This document shows positions 1 to 8,019 of a stretch of DNA of 64,000 nt, piece after piece. A program made the translations under genes and the position numbers. Under the pieces are notes generated by a model. It had not been told where the DNA came from and did no database searches. It was given only the letters and a program-made list of their open reading frames with translations. The stretch is from contig CANDNT010000005.1 in assembly GCA_947387485.1 (NCBI GenBank), positions 62,001 through 126,000 of the forward strand, written 5' to 3'. Origin of the DNA: Aquimarina rhabdastrellae. GTDB taxonomy: Bacteria; Bacteroidota; Bacteroidia; Flavobacteriales; Flavobacteriaceae. The stretch's first letter is position 1, and each line of letters opens with the position of its first letter.

Positions 1-122
1 TGACAGTGAAAGATCATTTGAGATACATTCATTTTCCCCCATTGAGCAGGACTTCTGTAAGATAGATTATTGATACGATCAATAATTTCGTTTTTTGAAT
101 TTTCGTCGAATAATGATTTCAT
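1..122 (-). CDS. DUF1569 family protein, N-terminal fragment
   Basis: The reverse strand from the ATG at 122 gives 40 codons of open frame that run off the left edge of the window. The residues read MKSLFDEN near the start and later WGKMNVSQM, which matches the start of DUF1569 proteins as I remember them; these are small DinB-superfamily proteins, probably metal-binding, of unknown function. The Trp-Gly-Lys-Met-Asn and following His-Cys are the family's recognisable part. An inverted repeat (ACCTTA/TAAGGT, about 134-150) lies in the region just upstream. Only the first quarter of the gene is present, so the family call is moderate and no function is offered. Confidence 0.6.
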   Translation of the reverse strand, partial: MKSLFDENSKNEIIDRINNLSYRSPAQWGKMNVSQMIFHC

Positions 123-293
123 AATAACTTTTAACCTTAATCAATAAGGTGTAAAAAAGGATTGATTAGCTTAAAAAATAAAGTTATAGTGTTTTTATAC
201 CCATTCTTATACTCAAAAGTAATTTATAATTAGTGACAAAAAAAATAGAATATTAGACATATTATGCTATGTGCTAAAGTGTAGAAATAAAAA

Positions 294-319
294 AAGGAAA
301 TCTATAATTAGACTTCCTT
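294..319 (-). terminator. Terminator of the 345-806 gene
   Basis: AAGGAA (294-299) pairs with TTCCTT (314-319), and TCTA with TAGA inside it, around a TAAT loop with one A-C mismatch. Read on the minus strand the stem is followed by a T-rich run, as expected just after the stop of the minus-strand gene. Confidence 0.6.
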
Positions 320-344
320 GATATATATAGTTAAGAAAATATTT

Positions 345-806
345 TTAGCCAATCTCTTCGAAAATTAATTTTAAAATACCTGATAATTCATCCATAGATG
401 TAATATTGGTATTTGTTCCTACGGTCATCATTACACCTTTATCTTTGATTTTTCCTGATAAAAAGTATTGATAAGTCATGTGACTACCTGATTTTTGTTC
501 AAATTTAACACCAGTTAATTGACCACCATATGATTTTGCGGAAAAAGCAGATTTACTAGCTCCAGCAGCACTTTGTTCGTAAGAAGTGATAATTTGCTCT
601 GATACAGCCTGTAAAAGATCTTCACTGTAATAAGACCATTGGATAGAAGTACCATCACAAGCTAATAATTCATACTCAGAAGTAGCTTTACAACTTTTAG
701 GGACTTGAATGTAATTACCAGCTAAATCTAAAAAGGTAATTTTTTTGTCTTGGGCAAAAAAACTAATCGAAGTAAAAACAAGGATTAGAGTAAAAATTCT
801 TTTCAT
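345..806 (-). CDS. Secreted hypothetical protein, 153 aa
   Basis: I do not recognise this gene. The first 18 or so residues form a classical signal peptide (Lys-Arg, hydrophobic stretch, FFAQ cleavage region), so the mature protein of about 134 residues should be periplasmic or secreted. It contains two cysteines about 11 residues apart in the early mature region, which could form a disulfide. The rest is a soluble mix of strands and helices with no obvious motif. It stands alone: its own terminator lies downstream and the next genes are on the other strand. No function can be inferred. Confidence 0.7.
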   Translation of the reverse strand: MKRIFTLILVFTSISFFAQDKKITFLDLAGNYIQVPKSCKATSEYELLACDGTSIQWSYYSEDLLQAVSEQIITSYEQSAAGASKSAFSAKSYGGQLTGVKFEQKSGSHMTYQYFLSGKIKDKGVMMTVGTNTNITSMDELSGILKLIFEEIG

Positions 807-1032
807 AGAATTAATGAGTTTATTATTAGTATTAAGTTCGGTTAAGAGGGGGTTTAACTATAAACTTTCTCTTCTCTTTTGAGAGATATAACGGGTAAAT
901 TTAAGTTTTTTTTAAAACAAATGAAGTAGAAATGCTAAAAAAAATAAAATAAAAATATAAATGCTTGATAAATAATAGTACTGTATAGTAAAGTATGCAA
1001 TGAATGATAGAGTTATACAAGTAAGTAGTGTG

Positions 1033-1066
1033 TTTTTGAAAAAACGGAAAATGAGGCTTATCTTTA
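1033..1066 (+). promoter_or_regulatory. Candidate promoter of radC
   Basis: TTTTTG at 1033-1038, a 20-base spacer, then TATCTTTA at 1059-1066, one base off the Bacteroidota TAnnTTTG element. It would give a leader of about 10 nt before the ATG at 1082. Confidence 0.5.
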
Positions 1067-1081
1067 AAGAAAAAGAATTGT

Positions 1082-1780
1082 ATGAATAAAAATGACTATT
1101 TATTACCTATAACTGCTTGGAGTGAAGATGATAAGCCTAGAGAGAAATTGTTGAATAAAGGGAGAAGAGTATTAACTAATGCAGAATTGATAGCAATATT
1201 AATTGGTTCTGGAAACAAGGATGAAACAGCTGTAGATTTGAGTAAGCGGATTCTATCTAGTGTAGATAATAAACTCCATGCATTAGGAAAGATGAGTATA
1301 AAAAAGTTGATGAAATTTAAAGGGATAGGCGAGGCTAAAGCAGTCTCTATTATTGCTGGATTAGAATTAGGAAAAAGAAGAAGTCAAGAAGAATTGCCAA
1401 AACTTTTTAAGATAACGAATAGTATGGATGTATTTAGTATAATGCATCCAATAATAGGGGAATTAGAGCATGAAGAGTTTTGGGTATTATATTTAAATAA
1501 TTCAAATAAAGTGCTACGTAAAACCAGAATTAGTAGTGGCGGAAAAACAGGTACAATAGTAGATGTCCGTATAGTTTTTAAAGAAGCTTTAGAAGCAGGT
1601 GCTACAGCAATAATACTAGCACATAATCATCCCAGTGGATCGATGACCCCTAGTAAATCAGATAAGCTTATTACGCAGAAAATAAAAGAGGCAGGAACAA
1701 CTTTAGACATAAATTTATTAGATCACTTGATTATAAGTGAAAAAACGTATTTTAGCTTTGCCGATAAGTTACTGCTTTAA
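1082..1780 (+). CDS. radC: RadC/JAB-domain protein
   Basis: This is a full-length RadC-family protein (DUF2466) of 232 residues. A helix-hairpin-helix-like segment (GIGEAKA, from about residue 81) precedes a C-terminal JAB/MPN metalloprotease fold with the zinc motif HNHPSG at 181-186 and a downstream Asp at 194, so all predicted metal ligands are present. RadC was once linked to DNA repair, but that role was withdrawn for E. coli; its true substrate is unknown, and the fold suggests isopeptidase or peptidase activity. It sits 17 nt upstream of the DUF7033 gene, then yjjG, and the three are probably co-transcribed. The family call is secure; the function is not. Confidence 0.92.
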   Translation: MNKNDYLLPITAWSEDDKPREKLLNKGRRVLTNAELIAILIGSGNKDETAVDLSKRILSSVDNKLHALGKMSIKKLMKFKGIGEAKAVSIIAGLELGKRRSQEELPKLFKITNSMDVFSIMHPIIGELEHEEFWVLYLNNSNKVLRKTRISSGGKTGTIVDVRIVFKEALEAGATAIILAHNHPSGSMTPSKSDKLITQKIKEAGTTLDINLLDHLIISEKTYFSFADKLLL

Positions 1781-1797
1781 GGGGATAACAAGAAAAC

Positions 1798-3099
1798 ATG
1801 CTATTAGTATATACACAAAAAAATACACCTAGAATTGCTTATACGTTTAAACAAATATGCAAAAGAATATTAGGAATAGAAGTAGGTTTTACCTCAAAGA
1901 TCGAAACATTTATAGCTCATGATGGGGCAAAGATTTCATATGGTAAACAACCTTTAGGAAAAGAATTGTATATACAAAGTGCAGAACTATTATTTGAACA
2001 TGGTTTTAATGATGTAGAAATATATGTTCAACAGTGGGAAGAAACTAAATGTTTTTTCTCCTGTACTAATAAAAGATCAGCACTGCCTTTTGACATTTTT
2101 GCAGCTACATTTTACCTTTTATCAAGATATGAAGAATATCTACCACATGTTAAAGATGAGTATGGAAGATTTATGGCTGAAGAGAGTATAGCATATCAGC
2201 ATAATTTTTTACATCAACCTGTAGTAGATATTTGGGCATATAAATTTAAAACAGTACTTCAAACTAAATTTCCAGATATTGATTTTAAAGAAAAGGATTT
2301 TGCAATAAAACCTGTGATAGCAGTTTCTCAAACTTTTGCATATAAACGCAAAGGAATATTAAGATCTATAGGAGGTGGTTTGAGGGATGTAAGTAGATTT
2401 AAAATAAGAGAAGTACTAAATAGAATAAATGTGTTGTTGGGAATCCAAAAAGATCCCAATGATACTTTTACATATTTAATAAAAACACAGAGAGAAAAGA
2501 AAAAGAAGTTTTTAGTATTATTTGGATTAGGAGATTATTCAAATTTTGAAAAAAATATAAATGCCAATAGGACAGAACATAAAATTCTTATAAAATACGT
2601 AGCAGATTATATCGAGATAGGATTAAAAGTCTCTTATGATGCTATTAAAGAAATGCTAATTCTTAAAAAGGAGAAAAGAAGAATTGAGAATATAGTAAAT
2701 AGACCATTAAAAAGTGTTTTATGCGCTTTTTATAAAATAAACTTGCCAGAGGCATATCGCAATTTTGTAGGATTAGAAATTAGTAGAGATTATTCTATGG
2801 GGTTTCCTAAATATATGGGATTTAGAGCTGGTACATGTACACCTTTTATGTTTTATGATTTAGATTACGAAGTGCAAACACCATTGGTAGTGCATTCTTT
2901 TTGTTTTACTAATCAGGCACTTGAAAATATAGAGGATTTAGAAATAGCTAAAGATGAAATAAAAACATTTGTTAATGAAATAAAAAAGGTAAGAGGAACT
3001 TTTATACCTATTTTTAGTAATGGTTTGTTTGGTAGACTTAATAATGATCGATTTTGGAAATCTATTTTTGAATATATTCTTGATTTAGAAAATAACTAA
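1798..3099 (+). CDS. DUF7033 / polysaccharide-deacetylase-like protein, apparently inactive
   Basis: The 433-residue product resembles Bacteroidota proteins annotated as polysaccharide deacetylase family, with an N-terminal DUF7033 region (about 1-180; typical segments such as LPFDIFAATFYLLSRYEEY) and a C-terminal region containing DYSMGF and GFRAGTCTPFMFYDL. In the homologues I recall, the NodB-type signature (a D-x-D pair such as IDID, then later HPSF) lies in the middle. Here the matching places read IAVSQTFAYKRKG and VSYDA, so the metal-binding Asp and His appear lost. The protein may be a pseudoenzyme or have another role. It follows radC by 17 nt and shares one base with yjjG (TAATG). 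No signal peptide is visible. Confidence 0.7.
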   Translation: MLLVYTQKNTPRIAYTFKQICKRILGIEVGFTSKIETFIAHDGAKISYGKQPLGKELYIQSAELLFEHGFNDVEIYVQQWEETKCFFSCTNKRSALPFDIFAATFYLLSRYEEYLPHVKDEYGRFMAEESIAYQHNFLHQPVVDIWAYKFKTVLQTKFPDIDFKEKDFAIKPVIAVSQTFAYKRKGILRSIGGGLRDVSRFKIREVLNRINVLLGIQKDPNDTFTYLIKTQREKKKKFLVLFGLGDYSNFEKNINANRTEHKILIKYVADYIEIGLKVSYDAIKEMLILKKEKRRIENIVNRPLKSVLCAFYKINLPEAYRNFVGLEISRDYSMGFPKYMGFRAGTCTPFMFYDLDYEVQTPLVVHSFCFTNQALENIEDLEIAKDEIKTFVNEIKKVRGTFIPIFSNGLFGRLNNDRFWKSIFEYILDLENN

Positions 3100-3782
3100 T
3101 GAAAACAGTTAAAGATATCTTTTTTGATTTGGATCATACCTTATGGGATTTTGATAAGAATTCTGCATTAGCGTTTCAATTACTTTTTAAAAAGCATAAA
3201 ATAGCTATAGATATTCAGGAATTCTTAAACGAGTATGAACCTATTAATGCACAATATTGGGAAAAGTATAGAAAAGATAAGATTCAAAAAGAAGAGCTAC
3301 GGAGAGGGCGTTTAATAGATACGTTTAACACGTTAAATTTGTCGTTTTCAGTAAAAAAAATAGATGCGATAGCTCAAGATTATATAGAAATGTTACCTTT
3401 ACATAACTATTTAATAGAAGGTACTCAAGAATTACTTGAGTATTTATATCCGAATTTTAGATTGCATATCATTACAAATGGTTTCAGTGAAGTTCAAGAA
3501 ACTAAACTACAGAAATCTGGAATTGCAAAATATTTTGCAACCCTAACCACCAGTGAAGCTGTAGGAGTGAAGAAACCAAATCCCCAGGTATTTGAATATG
3601 CATTAGCTAAAGCTGAAGCAACTATAGAAGAAAGCTTGATGATTGGCGACAATTATGAAGCAGATATTGTAGGTGCTGATAATATTGGAATGAAAACAAT
3701 ATGGTTTAATTATCACAATCAGGCTATAGCTGGTAATTGCATTGAAATTAGTAGATTAATTGAAGTAAAAAAATATCTTTGA
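3099..3782 (+). CDS. yjjG: YjjG-family noncanonical pyrimidine nucleotidase (HAD phosphatase)
   Basis: A 227-residue HAD-superfamily phosphatase. Motif I is FFDLDHTLWDF with the nucleophile Asp10 and general acid Asp12; motif II is ITNG; motif III contains the Lys of KKPNP; motif IV is GDNYEADI. The closest family is YjjG, which dephosphorylates nucleoside monophosphates, including damaged pyrimidine nucleotides, as a house-cleaning activity in the cytoplasm. The start codon overlaps the last base of the upstream stop codon, which points to translational coupling with the DUF7033 gene. HAD substrate assignments made from sequence alone are uncertain. Confidence 0.85.
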   Translation: MKTVKDIFFDLDHTLWDFDKNSALAFQLLFKKHKIAIDIQEFLNEYEPINAQYWEKYRKDKIQKEELRRGRLIDTFNTLNLSFSVKKIDAIAQDYIEMLPLHNYLIEGTQELLEYLYPNFRLHIITNGFSEVQETKLQKSGIAKYFATLTTSEAVGVKKPNPQVFEYALAKAEATIEESLMIGDNYEADIVGADNIGMKTIWFNYHNQAIAGNCIEISRLIEVKKYL

Positions 3783-3787
3783 CAATA

Positions 3788-3803
3788 ATTAACAAGTGTT
3801 AAT
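3788..3803. promoter_or_regulatory. Perfect palindrome, operator-like
   Basis: ATTAACA (3788-3794), two bases, then TGTTAAT (3797-3803) form a perfect inverted repeat. The two-base centre is too short for a good RNA hairpin but fits a dimeric regulator site. It lies just upstream of a TTTG (3806-3809) and TAAATTAC (3830-3837) pair that could be the promoter of the lipoprotein gene starting at 3839. Confidence 0.35.
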
Positions 3804-3838
3804 CGTTTGTTAAAGTAATTAATGCCCCCTAAATTACG

Positions 3839-4393
3839 ATGAATAAAAATGCATTTTCCCTCAAAGTGCTATTAGTATTGATTGCTGTAGTCACTTTATC
3901 GTGTGTAAAGGATGTTGATTTTGATCAAACAGAAAATTTGGTATTAACACCAATATTTGAAGCTGATTTTGTCTATTCAAAAGTTAATACAGAAGATCTT
4001 ATTGATGTCGATACAGATATAATAGTACCTGTTGTAAGAGATACTATTAGTTTTGATGTTTTTAGTACAGATTTTGCTATAGATAACCTAGAACAATTAG
4101 AGTTATTCTTTAAGTTTGAAAACTCGATGGAAAGAGATATAGAGTTTACTTTCATCTTTACAGACGATGCTTATACTCCATTACATAGTTTTTCTAGAGT
4201 AGCTATTAAAGGAACAAATCAAATCCCAGTAATTACAGAGACAACAGAGATTTTTGATAAACCTACACTTAATAATTTAACGACTTCGTCAAAAATCATT
4301 TCAGAAATACGAGTTATAGATACCACAGGAAGCCTGCAAGGTGAAATTGAAGTACAATCAACAGCTACATATTTTGTCCGATATCAATCATGA
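3839..4393 (+). CDS. Hypothetical lipoprotein, 184 aa
   Basis: An N-terminal signal ends in a lipobox (TLSC) with the lipidated Cys at residue 22, so the protein should be anchored in the outer or inner membrane facing the periplasm. The mature part is acidic and predicted to be rich in beta strands, with no motif I can name. Its stop overlaps the start of the DUF5723 gene (ATGA overlap), so the two are translationally coupled and probably act together in the envelope. The family is restricted to Flavobacteria as far as I can tell; no function is offered. Confidence 0.8.
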   Translation: MNKNAFSLKVLLVLIAVVTLSCVKDVDFDQTENLVLTPIFEADFVYSKVNTEDLIDVDTDIIVPVVRDTISFDVFSTDFAIDNLEQLELFFKFENSMERDIEFTFIFTDDAYTPLHSFSRVAIKGTNQIPVITETTEIFDKPTLNNLTTSSKIISEIRVIDTTGSLQGEIEVQSTATYFVRYQS

Positions 4394-5796
4394 AGAAAAT
4401 ATTTTGTTTAGTATTTGCATTAGCAACAGGGATGTTGTGTGCTCAAAATAAAGAACAGTTATACGATTTTACAGACGTGCCTCAGTCTTTATTATTAAAT
4501 CCAGGTGCCGAAGTTAATTTTAAAAGCCATGTAGGAGTTCCTTTCTTATCACATATTCATGTGAATGCAGGTTCGTCGGGTGCTTCTGCATATGATGTTT
4601 TTGCAAATGATGGAAGATCCATTAATGAAAAAATTGAAGAGACACTGACCCAATTAGGAAGTCGAGATTACTTTACAGTTAACCAGCAGTTAGAAATTCT
4701 TAATTTTGGTTGGCGTTCAAAAAATGATGTGTATTATTCTGGTGGGATTTATGAAGAACTTGATGTGATCGCATATTTTCCTAAAGATTTTGCTGTGTTA
4801 GCATATGAGGGAAATCGAGATTTTGTAGGAGAGACGTTTAGGTTATCTACTATTAGTGCTACTGCAGAATTAATGTCTGTTTTTCATTTTGGATACAATA
4901 AACAAGTCAACTCGCGATTAAGATTTGGTGGAAGATTAAAGTTATATTCAAGCATTTTTAATGCAAGATCAGTTAGAAATAGAGGAACTTTTACTACAAT
5001 CGAAAGCCCTAATGGTAATAATATCTATCAGCATATTATAAGAGGAGCAGATGTAAGATTACAGACAGCTGGATATGCTTCTTTAAGAGATATTGAATCT
5101 GAAGATAATGCAGATGGAGCAAAACAAGTATTAAATAAATTTTTGAATAGAGCTTTGTTAGGAGGTAATTTAGGAATAGGTGTAGACCTAGGTTTTACCT
5201 ATGATATAGAAGATCAATGGAAGGTTACGGGAAGTGTGACAGATTTAGGTATGATTTTTTATACAAAAGACGTAGAAACTTATAAAGCTATAGGAGATTA
5301 TACTTTTGAAGGACTGAATTTGCCAATTGACTTTTCTGGAGATCAAAGCGAAGAACAAGATGTATTAGATGATCTAGAAGAAGCAGTGTCATATGATACC
5401 ATTCATGATAGTTATTCCGCATTTAGACCAATGAAACTTAACGGTTCTGTGAGATATTCTTTTAATAGATATCGTAGTGCTAGCTGTGATTGTTATCTAG
5501 ATTCAGGAAAAATACCATATATGGATGGAGTAGGAGCACAAGTATTTATGCAATTTAGACCAAGACAACCGCAATTGGCATTGTCTTTGTTTTATGATAA
5601 AAGGTTTTCTAAATATTTTAGAACAAAGATTAATTATACCATAGATGATTATTCGTATTCAAATATAGGATTTATGTTATCGACCTATGTAAGTAAAATT
5701 AATTTTTATCTTGCAGCAAATAATGTGTTAGAATACCAGAATTTGGCCAAAGCAAGAGGAGCTTCGGTTCAGTTAGGGTTTAATATAATAATGTAA
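4390..5796 (+). CDS. DUF5723 family outer-membrane beta-barrel-like protein
   Basis: The 468-residue product starts with a signal peptide (about residues 1-18, cleavage near MLCAQ) and continues with strongly alternating beta-strand sequence ending in a short hydrophobic strand, as in an outer membrane barrel. The early segment on PQSLLLNPGAE and the overall length fit DUF5723, a Bacteroidota family annotated by similarity only, probably related to PorV/FadL-like barrels. It overlaps the upstream lipoprotein gene by 4 nt and is followed after 5 nt by another secreted protein, making a three-gene envelope operon. Role unknown. Confidence 0.8.
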   Translation: MKKIFCLVFALATGMLCAQNKEQLYDFTDVPQSLLLNPGAEVNFKSHVGVPFLSHIHVNAGSSGASAYDVFANDGRSINEKIEETLTQLGSRDYFTVNQQLEILNFGWRSKNDVYYSGGIYEELDVIAYFPKDFAVLAYEGNRDFVGETFRLSTISATAELMSVFHFGYNKQVNSRLRFGGRLKLYSSIFNARSVRNRGTFTTIESPNGNNIYQHIIRGADVRLQTAGYASLRDIESEDNADGAKQVLNKFLNRALLGGNLGIGVDLGFTYDIEDQWKVTGSVTDLGMIFYTKDVETYKAIGDYTFEGLNLPIDFSGDQSEEQDVLDDLEEAVSYDTIHDSYSAFRPMKLNGSVRYSFNRYRSASCDCYLDSGKIPYMDGVGAQVFMQFRPRQPQLALSLFYDKRFSKYFRTKINYTIDDYSYSNIGFMLSTYVSKINFYLAANNVLEYQNLAKARGASVQLGFNIIM

Positions 5797-5801
5797 TATA
5801 A

Positions 5802-6587
5802 ATGAGAATATTTTTTATAAGTCTGATTGTAGGACTTTTTTCAGCAGTAACAATAGCCCAAGACAATATCAACAATTATAAATATATAATAGTTCCTGAA
5901 CAATATAGTTTTACAGATGAAAAAGACAAGTATCAACTGAATTCACTGACTCATTTTTTATTTAATAAATATGGATATCAAGCTGTAAAGGGGAAAATAA
6001 ATTACCCAGGAGATTTGATTCAAAATCCATGTAAAGGTTTAACTGTCGATTTAATTAAAAACTCCACGTTATTTCGTACTAAATTAGCCATAGCATTAAA
6101 AGATTGTAGAGATAGAATTGTATATACTTCTGCTGAAGGTCAAAGTAAGAGTAAAGACTATAAAAAAGCATATCATGAAGCATTAAGAGAAGCTTTTGAA
6201 GATATTAGGACGATTAATTATAATTATGTAGGAGATAAAGAAGAAGTTGTAAAACCTCAAAATAAAGATGTAGTAGTACAGGAGCAATTGAATACTACGT
6301 TGCCAAAGAAAAAAGAGGTAGTAAAAACTCAAGAATTGAATTTTACGATGGGTGAGCAAAAAATTAAATTTGTCGCGCAAAGTTATGGTTATGAAATATT
6401 CATGGTTAAGGAAGGAAAAGAAGTTTCATTAGGAAAAGCTATAAAATCTGAAGAATTAGCGGGTTATCGTATTGAAGCTAAGGAACTAAGCGGATTAGGG
6501 CATTTTGATGCATATAATAATTTTATTTTAGAGCGTATAAATCCATTAAGCAATAAGAAGATTAAAGATACCTTAATAAGAGAATAA
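5802..6587 (+). CDS. Secreted hypothetical protein, 261 aa
   Basis: A signal peptide covers about residues 1-19 (cleavage after TIAQ). The next 100 or so residues form a compact domain with the segment YIIVPEQYSFTDEKDKYQLN, recurrent in flavobacterial periplasmic proteins of unknown function. A Lys/Glu/Gln-rich linker (about 135-175) then leads to a short C-terminal beta-rich domain. It is the third gene of the lipoprotein-DUF5723 unit. Its stop abuts the stop of rarA on the other strand with no spacer, so the two transcripts must overlap at their 3' ends. Function unknown. Confidence 0.8.
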   Translation: MRIFFISLIVGLFSAVTIAQDNINNYKYIIVPEQYSFTDEKDKYQLNSLTHFLFNKYGYQAVKGKINYPGDLIQNPCKGLTVDLIKNSTLFRTKLAIALKDCRDRIVYTSAEGQSKSKDYKKAYHEALREAFEDIRTINYNYVGDKEEVVKPQNKDVVVQEQLNTTLPKKKEVVKTQELNFTMGEQKIKFVAQSYGYEIFMVKEGKEVSLGKAIKSEELAGYRIEAKELSGLGHFDAYNNFILERINPLSNKKIKDTLIRE

Positions 6588-7865
6588 TTAATAATTATAT
6601 TTTCTGCCCCATAATCTTTTTAAGAATGCTCTAAAAGCATTTTCACGTTGATTATTACTTGGTTCGTATAATTTTGTATTTTCTATTTCTTTAGGTAAAA
6701 ATTCTTGAGCTACAAAGTTATTTTCATAATCGTGAGAATATTTATAATCTTGACCATAACCTAGCTCCTTCATTAATTTTGTAGGAGCATTTCTTATATG
6801 TAAAGGAACAGAAAGATCACCGGTCTGTTTAACTAATTGCTGGGCTTTATTGATCGCCATATAAGAAGAATTACTTTTAGGTGAAGTAGCTAAATATACA
6901 GCACATTGGCTTAAAATAATACGAGCTTCAGGATAACCTACAGTGGTAACAGCTTGAAAGGTGTTGTTTGCAAGTATCAAAGCTGTAGGATTAGCATTCC
7001 CGATATCTTCAGAAGCTAAAATAATCATACGTCTAGCTAGAAACTTGATATCTTCTCCACCTTCAATCATTCTAGCTAACCAATATACCGCAGCATTAGG
7101 GTCACTACCTCTTACAGATTTAATAAAAGCAGATATGATGTCATAATGTTGCTCTCCAGTTTTATCATAACGTACAGTATTTTGTTGTACTCTTTGTAAA
7201 ACAATGTCATTGGTGATTTCGATTAAATCAGTATCAAAACTATTGATAAGGAGTTCAAATATATTTAATAGTTTTCTAGCATCTCCGCCACTTAACCTTA
7301 ATAAGGCTTCAGTTTCTTTTAGTGTTATGTTTTTTGTTTTTAAAATAGTATCGTTTGTTATAGCTCGTTTTAATAAGTTTTCTAAATCTTCTTTGCTAAA
7401 AGGATTTAACGTATAAACTTGACAACGTGATAACAGGGCAGGGATAACTTCAAAACTAGGATTTTCTGTAGTTGCACCAACTAAGGTAACCCAACCTTTT
7501 TCAACCGCACCAAGAAGTGAATCTTGTTGAGATTTGCTAAAACGATGTATCTCATCAATAAACAAAATAGGGTTTTTTGAAGTAAATAAGCCGCCACTTT
7601 GTTTCGCTTTATCAATAACCTCTCTAACTTCTTTTACGCCACTATTAATTGCACTTAATGTATAAAAGGGGCGATTTGAAGTAGTAGCAATAATATTCGC
7701 TAATGTTGTTTTTCCAACACCTGGTGGTCCCCATAAGATGAGTGAAGGAATAACTCCTCGTTTGATATGTTGAGTAAGAGACCCTTGTGATCCAATTAAA
7801 TGATGTTGACTTAGATATTCTTCTAAAGAATTTGGACGGATACGTTCTGCTAAAGGTTGATTCAT
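6588..7865 (-). CDS. rarA: Replication-associated recombination protein A (MgsA/RarA AAA+ ATPase)
   Basis: A 425-residue AAA+ ATPase of the clamp-loader-like RarA/MgsA/WRNIP1 family, which acts at stalled replication forks. The Walker A motif GPPGVGKT is at 46-53, followed by the Walker B/DEIH segment (FIDEIHRF), sensor 1 (GATTENPSF) and the arginine-finger region (LLSRCQVY). The C-terminal part has the family segments LARRMIILASEDIGNANP and the tetramerisation region. The length matches E. coli RarA (447 aa). A perfect TAnnTTTG element ends 4 nt before the ATG, so the mRNA is probably leaderless. The gene is monocistronic and convergent with the upstream-lying secreted-protein gene. Confidence 0.95.
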   Translation of the reverse strand: MNQPLAERIRPNSLEEYLSQHHLIGSQGSLTQHIKRGVIPSLILWGPPGVGKTTLANIIATTSNRPFYTLSAINSGVKEVREVIDKAKQSGGLFTSKNPILFIDEIHRFSKSQQDSLLGAVEKGWVTLVGATTENPSFEVIPALLSRCQVYTLNPFSKEDLENLLKRAITNDTILKTKNITLKETEALLRLSGGDARKLLNIFELLINSFDTDLIEITNDIVLQRVQQNTVRYDKTGEQHYDIISAFIKSVRGSDPNAAVYWLARMIEGGEDIKFLARRMIILASEDIGNANPTALILANNTFQAVTTVGYPEARIILSQCAVYLATSPKSNSSYMAINKAQQLVKQTGDLSVPLHIRNAPTKLMKELGYGQDYKYSHDYENNFVAQEFLPKEIENTKLYEPSNNQRENAFRAFLKRLWGRKYNY

Positions 7866-7869
7866 AAAA

Positions 7870-7877
7870 CAAAAATA
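7870..7877 (-). promoter_or_regulatory. -7 element of rarA (leaderless start)
   Basis: On the minus strand TATTTTTG matches TAnnTTTG exactly, and only four T bases separate it from the rarA ATG. No clear -33 TTG lies at the right distance. If used, transcription would begin at or next to the start codon. Confidence 0.55.
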
Positions 7878-7941
7878 CGTTTTTTAAGAAATTCTCTTTA
7901 GAAATTAATGAGGTAGACTGACAATTAAGCGGTTTTTTGAG

Positions 7942-7971
7942 TTTTGGAAAGGTGTTTGAATTATAAGTTTA
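7942..7971 (+). promoter_or_regulatory. Candidate promoter of the rhomboid gene
   Basis: TTTTG at 7942-7946, a 17-base spacer and TAAGTTTA at 7964-7971 (one base off TAnnTTTG). A TATATTAC element (8009-8016) immediately before the ATG is an alternative. Confidence 0.35.
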
Positions 7972-7986
7972 AAATTAAAAAGAACT

Positions 7987-8010
7987 TAATGAGTATAAGC
8001 TAACTCATTA
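7987..8010 (+). promoter_or_regulatory. Inverted repeat in the rhomboid 5' region
   Basis: TAATGAGT (7987-7994) and ACTCATTA (8003-8010) are perfect 8-base arms around an 8-base loop, ending 9 nt before the ATG at 8020. It could be an operator or an mRNA hairpin close to the start codon. There is no T-tract, so it is not a terminator. Confidence 0.4.
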
Positions 8011-8019
8011 TATTACGTT

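Noticed and set aside
7645..7872. 75-codon minus-strand frame over the start of rarA
   Set aside because: Out-of-frame reading of the rarA N-terminus on the same strand; rarA is certain.
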